DNA from: an uncultured Collinsella sp.
Lineage (GTDB): Bacteria > Actinomycetota > Coriobacteriia > Coriobacteriales > Coriobacteriaceae
Assembly: GCA_958407465.1 (NCBI GenBank)
Contig: CATYIV010000005.1
Location: 14,417 to 78,416, forward strand
Length of the DNA stretch: 64,000 nucleotides
Reading direction: 5' to 3'
Positions within the stretch are counted from its first letter, which is position 1. Each line of letters starts with the position of its first letter. The notes beneath the pieces are model-generated. The model made no database searches. It saw only the letters and a program-made list of their open reading frames with translations, and was not told the origin of the DNA. Below, piece after piece: positions 1 through 7,632 of the stretch. The translations under genes and the position numbers were made by a program.

Positions 1-1
1 G

Positions 2-1054
2 CTGGCCAAAGAGCCCGTCCTGCGCGATGCCTGCGATATCGACCGCGTTTTCCCGCGCGCGCCCTTTGTGCCGGCCGACCACGGCGACTTGGCCGAGCGC
101 TGCGAGACGATCCTCGATCTGCAGACTGCGGGCCTCAAGACCCGCCTTGCCCACACGGGTACCAAGGCTGCGGTTATCGGCCTTTCGGGCGGCTTGGACT
201 CCACGCTAGCGCTGCTTGTGACCGTGCGTGCCTTCGATGCACTGGGGCTGCCGCGCACTGGTATCACAGCCGTGTCCATGCCCGGCTTCGGCACGACGCA
301 TCGCACCAAGTCGAATGCCGAGTCGCTCGCCCGCGACCTGGGTGTGAGCTTCCGCGAGGTTTCGATCCACGCGGCTGTGGAGCAGCACTTCAAGGACATT
401 GAGCATGATCCAGCTGTGCAGGACGTGACCTACGAGAACAGCCAGGCGCGCGAGCGTACGCAGATTCTGATGGATCTGGCCAACCAGGCTGGCGGTTTTG
501 TCATTGGCACGGGCGACCTGTCGGAGCTGGCGCTCGGCTGGGCTACCTATAACGGCGACCACATGAGCATGTACGCCGTCAACGCGAGCGTGCCCAAGAC
601 GCTTGTGCGCCATCTGGTACGCTATGCCGCCGATGTCTTTGGCGGGCGCATTGCCGAGGTCTTGCTCGATATCCTCGATACGCCGGTGTCCCCCGAGCTT
701 CTGCCGCCCACGGGCGACGGCGAGATTGCGCAGAAGACCGAGGATTTGGTGGGCCCGTACGAGTTGCACGACTACTTCCTCTACTACCTGCTGCGTTTTG
801 GCTTTGAGCCGGGCAAGATCTACCGCATGGCGCTCAAGAGCTTCGAGGGCGTCTACGACGTCAAGACCGTCCACACGTGGTTGCGTACGTTCTATCGTCG
901 CTTCTTTGCCCAGCAGTTTAAGCGCAGCTGCCTGCCCGATGGTCCCAAGGTGGGCTCGGTGACGCTCAGTCCGCGCGGCGATTGGCGTATGCCGAGTGAC
1001 GCCAGCTCACGTCTGTGGCTTGCGCAGATCGATGCGCTCGATCCGATTGACTAA
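2..1054 (+). CDS. nadE: NAD+ synthetase, C-terminal part (5' end outside window)
   Basis: The reading frame is open from base 2, so the start lies upstream. The visible ~350 residues match the ammonia-ligating synthetase half of glutamine-dependent NAD+ synthetase, which converts deamido-NAD to NAD+ with ATP. The PP-loop SGGLDS near residue 60 of the visible part binds the ATP phosphates, and [12 protein letters not shown] is the other typical family motif. Bacterial two-domain NadE is ~640-680 residues, so the missing upstream part is presumably the glutaminase (nitrilase-like) domain; that is inferred, not seen. A strong terminator hairpin follows the stop. Confidence 0.92.
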   Translation: MAKEPVLRDACDIDRVFPRAPFVPADHGDLAERCETILDLQTAGLKTRLAHTGTKAAVIGLSGGLDSTLALLVTVRAFDALGLPRTGITAVSMPGFGTTHRTKSNAESLARDLGVSFREVSIHAAVEQHFKDIEHDPAVQDVTYENSQARERTQILMDLANQAGGFVIGTGDLSELALGWATYNGDHMSMYAVNASVPKTLVRHLVRYAADVFGGRIAEVLLDILDTPVSPELLPPTGDGEIAQKTEDLVGPYELHDYFLYYLLRFGFEPGKIYRMALKSFEGVYDVKTVHTWLRTFYRRFFAQQFKRSCLPDGPKVGSVTLSPRGDWRMPSDASSRLWLAQIDALDPID

Positions 1055-1122
1055 GGTTGGCTAAATTGAACCAATACGGGGGTTGCAAGCGTTACACTTT
1101 TGCAATCTGATGGCCCGTATCG

Positions 1123-1153
1123 CGCGGCGCTCTTGTCGGAGCGCCGCGTTTTT
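1123..1153 (+). terminator. Intrinsic terminator after nadE
   Basis: A perfect 10-bp stem (1123-1132 with 1139-1148) and a 6-nt loop are followed by TTTTT. It lies 20 bases before the start of the aminotransferase gene, so that gene probably uses a promoter overlapping this region or depends on readthrough. Confidence 0.8.
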
Positions 1154-1172
1154 CATATCGAAAGGTGGCACC

Positions 1173-2336
1173 ATGCAGGCATCGCAGCGTCTCGACCGCT
1201 TTAGCGCGGAGGTCTTCGCCTCGCTCAACAACAAACTGCTTGCGCTGAAGGCTCAGGGCAAGACCATTTACAACATGAGCGTGGGCACGCCCGACTTTAA
1301 GCCGTACGACCACGTGGTCGAGGCGCTCACGCAGGCAGCCCAAGATCCCGAGATGTGGAAGTATGCCCTGCGCGACCTGCCCGAACTCAAGCAAGCTGTG
1401 TGCGATTACTATGAGCGTCGCTTTGGCGTTTCGGGCATTACGCCGTCCATGGTGCAGTCGTGCAACGGCACGCAGGAGGGCGTGGGCCATTTGGGCCTGG
1501 CCCTGCTCGATCCGGGTGACACCATTTTGGTTCCCGATCCGTGCTACCCGGTTTTTGAGGCGGGGGCCAAGATCGCCGACGCCAAACTCGAGTATTATCC
1601 GCTGGTGGCGGAGCACAATTACCTGCCCTATGTGGCGGGCATCGATCCCGAGGTGGCCGATCGTGCCAAGTACATGATCGTGTCGCTGCCCGCCAACCCG
1701 GTGGGCTCGGTGGGCACGCCCGAGATCTACGAGGAGATCATCGCTTTTGCCCGCGAGCACGACCTGCTGATCGTTCACGACAACGCATACTCCGACATCG
1801 TGTTCAACGGCGAGCCGGGCGGCAGCTTCTTGCAGTACCCCGGCGCGCTCGAGGTGGGCGTTGAGTTCTTCTCGCTCTCCAAGTCGTTTAACGTCACCGG
1901 TGCCCGCATCGGCTTTTTGGTCGGCCGAGAGGACGTGGTCTCGGCCTTTGCCAAGCTGCGCGGCCAGATCGACTTTGGCATGTTCTTCCCGATCCAGAAG
2001 GCCGCCATCGCCTGCCTGAACGGTCCGCGCGATGAGGTCGAGGCGCAGCGTCTGAAGTACCAGGAGCGCCGCGATGCCCTGTGCGACGGTCTTGAGGGCT
2101 TGGGCTGGGAGCGCCCCAACGCGCATGGCTCTATGTTTGTGTGGGCCAAGCTTCCCGGTGGCCGCACCGATTCCATGGCGTTTTGCGAGGAGCTTATGGA
2201 GAAGGCCGGCGTTGTGGTGACGCCGGGCGCGAGCTTTGGTCCTTCGGGCGAGGGGCACGTGCGCATGGCGCTGGTCTTGCCGCCCGACCAGATCGCTTTG
2301 GCTGTCGAGGCCATTCGCGAGGCGGGCCTGTATTAG
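1173..2336 (+). CDS. PLP-dependent class I/II aminotransferase (LL-DAP aminotransferase-like)
   Basis: This 387-residue fold-type I aminotransferase carries the PLP-lysine motif SLSKSFNVTGARIGF and substrate-binding segments such as NPVGSVG and DNAYSDI. The ATG at 1173 follows AAAGGTGG and gives the usual N-terminus; an upstream in-frame start would add about 30 residues with no homologous look. Proteins of this type are often labelled LL-diaminopimelate or aspartate aminotransferase. The window encodes the acetylated DAP branch (dapH), which needs an N-acetyl-L,L-DAP aminotransferase, so this gene is one candidate, but it lies 4 kb from that operon and its substrate is not shown by sequence. 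Confidence 0.85.
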   Translation: MQASQRLDRFSAEVFASLNNKLLALKAQGKTIYNMSVGTPDFKPYDHVVEALTQAAQDPEMWKYALRDLPELKQAVCDYYERRFGVSGITPSMVQSCNGTQEGVGHLGLALLDPGDTILVPDPCYPVFEAGAKIADAKLEYYPLVAEHNYLPYVAGIDPEVADRAKYMIVSLPANPVGSVGTPEIYEEIIAFAREHDLLIVHDNAYSDIVFNGEPGGSFLQYPGALEVGVEFFSLSKSFNVTGARIGFLVGREDVVSAFAKLRGQIDFGMFFPIQKAAIACLNGPRDEVEAQRLKYQERRDALCDGLEGLGWERPNAHGSMFVWAKLPGGRTDSMAFCEELMEKAGVVVTPGASFGPSGEGHVRMALVLPPDQIALAVEAIREAGLY

Positions 2337-2481
2337 AAAGCTATTTTGGCTCGTCAATATATCGAAACCGATTTCGTGCAGTTATTTTACGAATCCTGCA
2401 AATAATTTCGGTAAACGGTCGATATTTGGCTGCGAATAGGAGCATAATCAAAGTCCCGATTGGATGTATTGGGATTACGGC

Positions 2482-2510
2482 AAGCCGCTCGGGTCGTTCC
2501 CGGGCGGCTT
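2482..2510 (+). terminator. Hairpin in the ldh leader
   Basis: A 12-bp stem with one G-T pair (2482-2493 with 2499-2510) and a 5-nt loop is followed by GTTTGT. It sits 27 bases before the ldh start and 146 bases after the aminotransferase stop. It may terminate the upstream gene or act as a leader structure for ldh; the weak T-run leaves this open. Confidence 0.45.
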
Positions 2511-2537
2511 GTTTGTGGAGAGAGATGGGAGTTTCTA

Positions 2538-3488
2538 ATGGTTAACGAGAAGAAGGTCGCTATTGTCGGCTGTGGTTTCGTCGGTTCGTCTTCGGCGTTC
2601 GCGCTGATGCAGAGTGGTCTGTTCTCCGAGATGGTCCTCATCGACGTGGACAAGAACCGTGCCGAGGGTGAGGCCCTGGATATCGCGCACGGCATGACGT
2701 TTGCCGAGCCGATGAAGATCTACGCCGGCGATTATTCCGATGTCGCCGACGCCGCCATGATCGTCGTCACCGCTGGCGCCGCCCAGAAGCCCGGCGAGAC
2801 ACGCCTGGACCTGGTCAACAAGAACGTCAACATCTTCAAGTCCATTATTCCCGAGATCAAGAAGTCCGGCTTCGACGGCATTCTGCTGATCGTCTCCAAC
2901 CCAGTCGACGTCCTGACCTATGCCGCCATCAAGATGTCCGGTCTGCCCGAGGGCCACGTCATCGGTTCCGGCACCGTGCTCGATACCGGTCGCCTGCAGC
3001 AGATGCTCGGCGCCCACGTCGAGGTCGACCCGCGCGACGTTCAGGCCTACGTCATGGGCGAGCACGGCGACTCCGAGTTTGTCGCTTGGTCCAGCGCTCA
3101 GGTTGCCGGCGTTCCGCTGAACACCTTCTGCGAGCTTCACGGCCACCTGGAGCACGAAGCTGCCGAGAAGCGCATCGCCGAGGACGTCAAGAACTCCGCC
3201 TACACCATCATCGAGAAGAAGCACGCCACCTACTACGGCGTCGCCATGGCCGTTAAGCGCATCTGCACCGCTGTCATGCGCGATGAGCAGACCGTTCTGC
3301 CTGTCTCTTCGCTCATGGTGGGCGAGTATGGCCTGTCCGATCTTGCCATCTCCATGCCGACCGTCGTTGGTCGCGACGGCGTTGTCTGCCGCGTTCCCGT
3401 GCCGCTGGACGATGACGAGCAACATGAGCTCACCGCCTCCGCCAAGGCCCTCAAGGACATCATCGACAGCGTCGACTTCTCCTGCTAA
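2538..3488 (+). CDS. ldh: L-lactate dehydrogenase
   Basis: The enzyme reduces pyruvate to L-lactate with NADH, regenerating NAD+ in fermentation. At 316 residues it has normal family length. The Rossmann motif GCGFVGSS is at residues 11-18. The active-site loop reads AQKPGETRLDL, where Gln (not Arg) favours lactate over malate. The catalytic His lies in GEHGDSEF. The ATG at 2538 gives MVNEKKVAIVG, the expected first strand; the longer in-frame extension crosses the leader hairpin and is unlikely to be translated. Codon use is strongly C-biased, as in highly expressed genes. A terminator follows. Confidence 0.95.
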   Translation: MVNEKKVAIVGCGFVGSSSAFALMQSGLFSEMVLIDVDKNRAEGEALDIAHGMTFAEPMKIYAGDYSDVADAAMIVVTAGAAQKPGETRLDLVNKNVNIFKSIIPEIKKSGFDGILLIVSNPVDVLTYAAIKMSGLPEGHVIGSGTVLDTGRLQQMLGAHVEVDPRDVQAYVMGEHGDSEFVAWSSAQVAGVPLNTFCELHGHLEHEAAEKRIAEDVKNSAYTIIEKKHATYYGVAMAVKRICTAVMRDEQTVLPVSSLMVGEYGLSDLAISMPTVVGRDGVVCRVPVPLDDDEQHELTASAKALKDIIDSVDFSC

Positions 3489-3521
3489 ATCAAGCTCGTT
3501 AGAGCGAAAAGCTACAATGAA

Positions 3522-3555
3522 GGCGTCCGAGCCCACACGGCCCGGGCGCCTTTTT
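3522..3555 (+). terminator. Intrinsic terminator after ldh
   Basis: A GC-rich stem from 3522 to 3550 (one mismatch and one wobble pair) is followed by TTTTT. Its T-run runs directly into the left copy of the 32-bp repeat at 3554. Confidence 0.75.
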
Positions 3556-3585
3556 GGTGCAAAGTAACCTGACCCCAATGCACCA
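3554..3585 (+). repeat. 32-bp direct repeat, left copy flanking the DUF2974 gene
   Basis: This matches 29 of 32 bases with 4767-4798. Its ends are inverted (TGGTGCA and TGCACCA). A third, partial and inverted relative is at 58579-58610. The copies bracket one gene, like an insertion footprint or a short palindromic intergenic repeat. Confidence 0.7.
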
Positions 3586-3602
3586 TAGTTGATGGGAGGG
3601 CC

Positions 3603-4763
3603 ATGTCGGATTCGCCTAATTTTTTGACCTATGCCCAGACGGCGTTTGATCCGTTTGAGGAGCGGCCGTTCTGCGCGGTGGATAGCCTGGTCTTTGCGTG
3701 GTTGTCCTATTTGCGTTTGCCGGGTGATATGGCGGAGCTGACGAACTGGCAGGGCCTAGACGTACGCGAGCTGCTGCGTGCCGAGTGCTACCGGGACATG
3801 ATTGGCGACTTGTGGGATCCAGAGGGGAGCAGGGCCTTGCTGGAGGCCGTGGCAGCAAGCCCTCGCTACCGTGGCGTGCACGTTTGCGGCTATCGTGCCG
3901 TGAGCGATGTAGTGGCGACGGAGCAGTTTGCAGCCATGGCGTTCCGGTTTCCGGCGGGGTTTAGTTATCTCTCCTTCCGGGGGACCGACAGCACGATTGT
4001 GGGCTGGAAAGAGGACTTTAACATGGCGTTCCGGTGCCCTGTGCCGGCCCAGGAATCCGCGGCGCGTTATGTGGACGAGGCGGCGGATGCGATTGACGGG
4101 CCGATTTTGTGCGGAGGGCATTCCAAGGGTGGAAACCTTGCGGTGTACGGTGCGGCGATGTGCTCCGATGTCGCCCGTGAGCGAATCGAACGGGCGTATT
4201 CCCATGATGGTCCGGGCTTTGTCGAGGAGTTTCTGAGCGGCAGCGCCTTTGCCGATCTTTCCGGTCGAATCGATAAGACGCTGCCTCGGTCGTCGATCTT
4301 TGGCATGATGTTCGAGACACAGGAGGACTATGCCATCGTTGAGAGCACCGAGTTCAGCCTGCTGCAACACAATCCCTTTAGCTGGGTGGTTGATGGTCGC
4401 GACTTCGTGTACTGTGAGCACCTGTCCGCCGGTGCTCGATATGTTGATGGCTCCATTCGCGAGATGCTGCTTGCAGTGTCACCTAGCGAGCGCGAACGTT
4501 TTGTAGATGCGTTGTTCTCCATGTTTGAGGCTACGGGTGCTGAGCGGTTTGCGGATATCGCTGGGAATCTGCGCGAGAGCCTGCCCGTGATGCTCCAGGC
4601 TGCGCAAGGCTTCGACAAGGAAACGCGACGCTTTGTCTCGCAGACCATCGTGGCAATCCTTAAATGCGCACTGCTGCCCAAACGGCCCCAGATCGACATG
4701 TCCGCTGCCGGTAAGAGCCTGGCAGAACAACTCGAGGCGTGGCAGTCCGAACTTCTGCGCTAA
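3603..4763 (+). CDS. DUF2974 (Mbeg1-like) alpha/beta-hydrolase
   Basis: This 386-residue protein has a lipase-like nucleophile elbow, GHSKGG (about residues 179-184), preceded by SFRGTDSTIVGWKEDF, a pattern typical of DUF2974/Mbeg1-like hydrolases. There is no signal peptide or clear membrane segment, so it is probably cytoplasmic. The ATG at 3603 follows GGGAGGG at good spacing. The gene stands alone between terminators and is bracketed by 32-bp repeats, and its codon use is less C-biased than ldh before it. The substrate is unknown; a lipid or ester hydrolase is the family-level guess. Confidence 0.8.
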   Translation: MSDSPNFLTYAQTAFDPFEERPFCAVDSLVFAWLSYLRLPGDMAELTNWQGLDVRELLRAECYRDMIGDLWDPEGSRALLEAVAASPRYRGVHVCGYRAVSDVVATEQFAAMAFRFPAGFSYLSFRGTDSTIVGWKEDFNMAFRCPVPAQESAARYVDEAADAIDGPILCGGHSKGGNLAVYGAAMCSDVARERIERAYSHDGPGFVEEFLSGSAFADLSGRIDKTLPRSSIFGMMFETQEDYAIVESTEFSLLQHNPFSWVVDGRDFVYCEHLSAGARYVDGSIREMLLAVSPSERERFVDALFSMFEATGAERFADIAGNLRESLPVMLQAAQGFDKETRRFVSQTIVAILKCALLPKRPQIDMSAAGKSLAEQLEAWQSELLR

Positions 4764-4766
4764 CCA

Positions 4767-4798
4767 TTGGTGCAAAGAAACCTGGCCCCAATGCAGCA
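4767..4798 (+). repeat. 32-bp direct repeat, right copy
   Basis: This begins 3 bases after the stop of the DUF2974 gene and is in direct orientation to 3554-3585, with three differences in 32 bases. Confidence 0.7.
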
Positions 4799-4874
4799 AT
4801 CTTCGATGCGCTTGGGGCGGGCTTGACCGCTATACTGGTTCGTGCCGAAATCGATCTAGAACGGAATGCCGTAT

Positions 4875-5879
4875 ATGAAAATCAATCATGCGATTCTGCA
4901 TATCCTGGACTTTGACTCTGCCGTTAACGTCATGAGCCAGCGTGAGCTCGATATCGAAAGCCGTACCGTGCGCAATTTCGTAACCACGCATCTGCGCCGC
5001 GCACGCACCTCGGCCGACAACAAACGCGCCACGTTTGCCGAGAACTCTGCGTTTGGCGGCGAGCTCAAGGGCTATTTCTTTGGCGAGCGCGAGTTCGTGG
5101 ACCTGTCGCAGCAGATTGCGGAGTTTATCTCCTCCGAGCTCACCAAAGCCGAGAAAGCCGAGTCCACCGACGTGCTCGTGGCCGATTTTGACGACGATGA
5201 GGATGCCCGCTGGTTTGCCGTGATGCTGCTGGGCTCTAAGCAGGCATTCATGCACGAGGTGGGTCGCGAAGAGGGCGAGGTGCGTAACGATATCGCGCGC
5301 CACTATGCCATTCTGCCGAACCCTTCGCAAAAGGTGCCGAGCTATGCAATCGTGCGTGCAAGCACCATGGAGATCGGCTATGTGGACAAGAAGCGCAAGA
5401 TCGCCGGCGAGGATCGCATGCTTATCCCCGATGGCCTGCTGCAGTGCGACACGGGCGTATCGGGCAAGGAGGTCATCGACACCGTGACGCGTGTGGTCGA
5501 GGAAGTCGCCGAGGAGCACGGTGCCAATACGGCCGTAGCGCTCGCCAAGGTTAAGGCTGCTGTTGCCGAGAAGGTCGAGGATGACGAGGAGCTGCCGCCT
5601 TGGGATATCGTCGACGAGGTCTTTGAGGACGAGCCGGTCATCAAGGAGAGCGTGCGCGCGGCACTGACTGAGGAGAAGGTGCCTGAGCGTGTGCCCGTGG
5701 AGCGCAAGCAGGTCGAACGCGCGGCGGTGCGCAACCACAAGATCCGTACCGACACGGGCATCGAGATCAGCTTCCCGGCCGAGATGGGTTCGAACTCTGA
5801 GTACATCGAGTTTGTCAACGAGCCCAACGGCCTCATCTCCATCGAGCTCAAGAACATCGGAAGTATTGAGAATCGATAA
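4875..5879 (+). CDS. NA37-type nucleoid-associated protein
   Basis: This 334-residue protein belongs to the NA37/YejK-NdpA nucleoid-associated family. It begins MKINHAILHILDFDS and contains the family-like ADFDDDEDARWFAVM and IPDGLLQCDTGVSGKEVID segments. Family members bind the nucleoid, but their role is poorly defined. The ATG at 4875 is preferred because GGA lies 9 bases upstream; the ATG at 4866 has no room for a ribosome-binding site. It ends with a strong terminator and is convergent with dapH. Confidence 0.85.
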   Translation: MKINHAILHILDFDSAVNVMSQRELDIESRTVRNFVTTHLRRARTSADNKRATFAENSAFGGELKGYFFGEREFVDLSQQIAEFISSELTKAEKAESTDVLVADFDDDEDARWFAVMLLGSKQAFMHEVGREEGEVRNDIARHYAILPNPSQKVPSYAIVRASTMEIGYVDKKRKIAGEDRMLIPDGLLQCDTGVSGKEVIDTVTRVVEEVAEEHGANTAVALAKVKAAVAEKVEDDEELPPWDIVDEVFEDEPVIKESVRAALTEEKVPERVPVERKQVERAAVRNHKIRTDTGIEISFPAEMGSNSEYIEFVNEPNGLISIELKNIGSIENR

Positions 5880-5904
5880 ACTGCTCTTGGACGTTGCAAA
5901 AAAC

Positions 5905-5939
5905 AAAGGCCGAAGCCTTTTGGGACTTCGGCCTTTTTT
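5905..5939 (+). terminator. Intrinsic terminator after the NA37 gene
   Basis: The 11-bp stem AAAGGCCGAAG with CTTCGGCCTTT (5905-5915, 5926-5936) runs into a T-tract. Confidence 0.9.
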
Positions 5940-5963
5940 GTTTTCGGCTTGGTGGCTGACATT

Positions 5964-6130
5964 GCGCCGCAGGTTGAGCTCACGTCAGCGAAAACGCCCC
6001 TAAGCGAGCAAGGTGACGTGAAAGAGGAGGGAAGCGTACTTCGGTACGCGACCGACGATTGAACGTCAGATTGCCGCTTAGGGGCGTTTGCAGCGTCGGG
6101 CCGTTACGGCGTTTGGTAAAACGCCGTAAC
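5964..6130 (+). repeat. Nested palindromic element, family 1, copy A
   Basis: The 167-bp element has outer arms 5992-6006 and 6075-6089 (15 bp, perfect), inner stems GCAA/TTGC and TGACGT/ACGTCA, a central hairpin GCGTAC-TTCG-GTACGC (6034-6049), a linker containing TGCAGCGTCG, and a second hairpin at 6103-6130 (12-bp stem, loop GGTA). The core GTGAAAGAGGA...CGACGATTGAACG recurs at 23468-23568 and, inverted, at 58329-58496 with different but complementary arms. It fills the gap between the convergent NA37 and dapH genes. Confidence 0.75.
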
Positions 6131-6132
6131 TA

Positions 6133-6852
6133 TTAAAGCTGGCGCAGGCCCTCTTCCAGGCCGGTCTTGCTGTCGGTCTTCTCGTCGCGCATCTTGATGA
6201 CGCGGGCGGGGACACCGGCCACGACGGCACCGGCGGGGACGTCCTCGACGCACACGGCGCCGGCGGCAACGACAGCGCCCTTGCCTACGTGCACGCCCTC
6301 CAGGACCACGGCATTGGCGCCGATCATAACGTCGTCCTCGATGATGACGGGCGTGGCACTGGCGGGCTCCACGACGCCTGCCAGCACGGTGCCGGCGCCG
6401 ATGTGGCAGTTCTTGCCCACGGTGGCGCGGCCGCCCAGCACGGCGCCCATATCAATCATGGAGCCTTCGCCAATGACGGAGCCGATGTTGATGATGGCGC
6501 CCATCATGATGACGGCGTGATCGCCGATCTCGACGCGGTCACGGATGATCGCGCCCGGCTCGATGCGGGCGTTGATGCCCTTAAGGTCGAGCATGGGCAC
6601 GGCAGAGTTGCGGCAGTCATTCTCGACATCGTAGTAGTCGATGGAGTCGGCATTGGCATCGAGGATGGCCTTGAGCTCATCCCAGTCGCCAAAGACGGTC
6701 TTGCCACGACGACCGCCGTAGACATGTGCGTCGCCCCAGGCAACCTTCATGCCCGGCTTCTCGCGCACGTACAGCTTGACGGGCGTCTTTTTGGGCGCAG
6801 TGGCGATGTAGTTGATAATCTCTTGTGCATCCATCTCGGCTGCGTTGCTCAT
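6133..6852 (-). CDS. dapH: Tetrahydrodipicolinate N-acetyltransferase
   Basis: This transfers acetyl from acetyl-CoA to tetrahydrodipicolinate, the first step of the acetylase branch to meso-DAP and lysine. It has 239 residues. The N-terminus ([22 protein letters not shown]) is that of the DapH family, and residues ~90-215 form a left-handed beta-helix of hexapeptide repeats (for example [20 protein letters not shown]). The start has AAAGGAGA upstream. It is the last gene of the minus-strand operon lysA-dapA, dapB, dapH. DapH rather than the succinylase DapD implies N-acetylated intermediates and a deacetylase, which the divergent M20 gene could supply. Confidence 0.92.
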   Translation of the reverse strand: MSNAAEMDAQEIINYIATAPKKTPVKLYVREKPGMKVAWGDAHVYGGRRGKTVFGDWDELKAILDANADSIDYYDVENDCRNSAVPMLDLKGINARIEPGAIIRDRVEIGDHAVIMMGAIINIGSVIGEGSMIDMGAVLGGRATVGKNCHIGAGTVLAGVVEPASATPVIIEDDVMIGANAVVLEGVHVGKGAVVAAGAVCVEDVPAGAVVAGVPARVIKMRDEKTDSKTGLEEGLRQL

Positions 6853-6891
6853 TTGCTATCTCTCCTTTGGGTGGATTCGGTTGATACCCGG

Positions 6892-7632
6892 TTAGGCAAA
6901 CATGACCTTGTCGAACGTATAGAAGCCGGGTTCGCGGGTGACGAGCTTCTGCGCGGCTGCCAAGGCGCCGTTGACAAAGATCTGACGGCTCGTGGCGCGG
7001 TGGGTGAGCGTGACCTCCTCGTCCTGGCCAAAGAAACTCACCTCGTGCACGCCGGCGACGTTGCCGCCGCGCAGCGAGTGCATTCCGATCTCCTTGGGGT
7101 CGCGCGCTCCGCACATGCCCTCGCGTCCGTAGACGGGGTGGTAGCCTGCCTCGGGCTCGGCCTCGACGACGGCGTCGAGCAGCAACTTGGCAGTGCCGCT
7201 GGGGGCGTCGACCTTTTGGTTGTGGTGCGTCTCGACGATCTCGCAGTCAAAGCCGGGCAGCTCGCGTGTGGCCTGGGCCACCAGATGACGCAGGGCGGCG
7301 ATGCCGATGGAGTAGTTGCCCGAGTGCATGACGCGGGCGTTCTGACCCAGCTCGCGCAGGCGGTCCATCTGCTCGGGCGTATAGCCCGTGGTGCCCGAGA
7401 CCAACGCGGCGCCCGTGCGCTCGACATAGGCGACGACGGCATCGAAGGTCACGACGTTCGAGAAGTCGATAATCACATCGGCGGCCGGTGCGTTCTCGAG
7501 CTCGCTCAAATCGAAGCCAATCTGGGCTACGATATCAAAAACGGGTTGACCGGCGGCGTCGACAACGCCCTCGGCGGTGGTGCGGATGAGCGAGCCCATG
7601 CGGCCCGTTCCCATAATGACGGTCTTAATCAA
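6892..7632 (-). CDS. dapB: 4-hydroxy-tetrahydrodipicolinate reductase
   Basis: This NAD(P)H-dependent reductase follows DapA in the DAP pathway. It has 246 residues. The nucleotide-binding motif GTGRMG is at the N-terminus and the active-site segment ETHHNQKVDAPSGTA is complete. The start is a TTG overlapping the dapA stop by 8 bases; the next ATG would cut off the first beta strand (IKTVI), so the TTG is favoured. The overlap suggests translational coupling to dapA. Confidence 0.93.
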   Translation of the reverse strand: MIKTVIMGTGRMGSLIRTTAEGVVDAAGQPVFDIVAQIGFDLSELENAPAADVIIDFSNVVTFDAVVAYVERTGAALVSGTTGYTPEQMDRLRELGQNARVMHSGNYSIGIAALRHLVAQATRELPGFDCEIVETHHNQKVDAPSGTAKLLLDAVVEAEPEAGYHPVYGREGMCGARDPKEIGMHSLRGGNVAGVHEVSFFGQDEEVTLTHRATSRQIFVNGALAAAQKLVTREPGFYTFDKVMFA

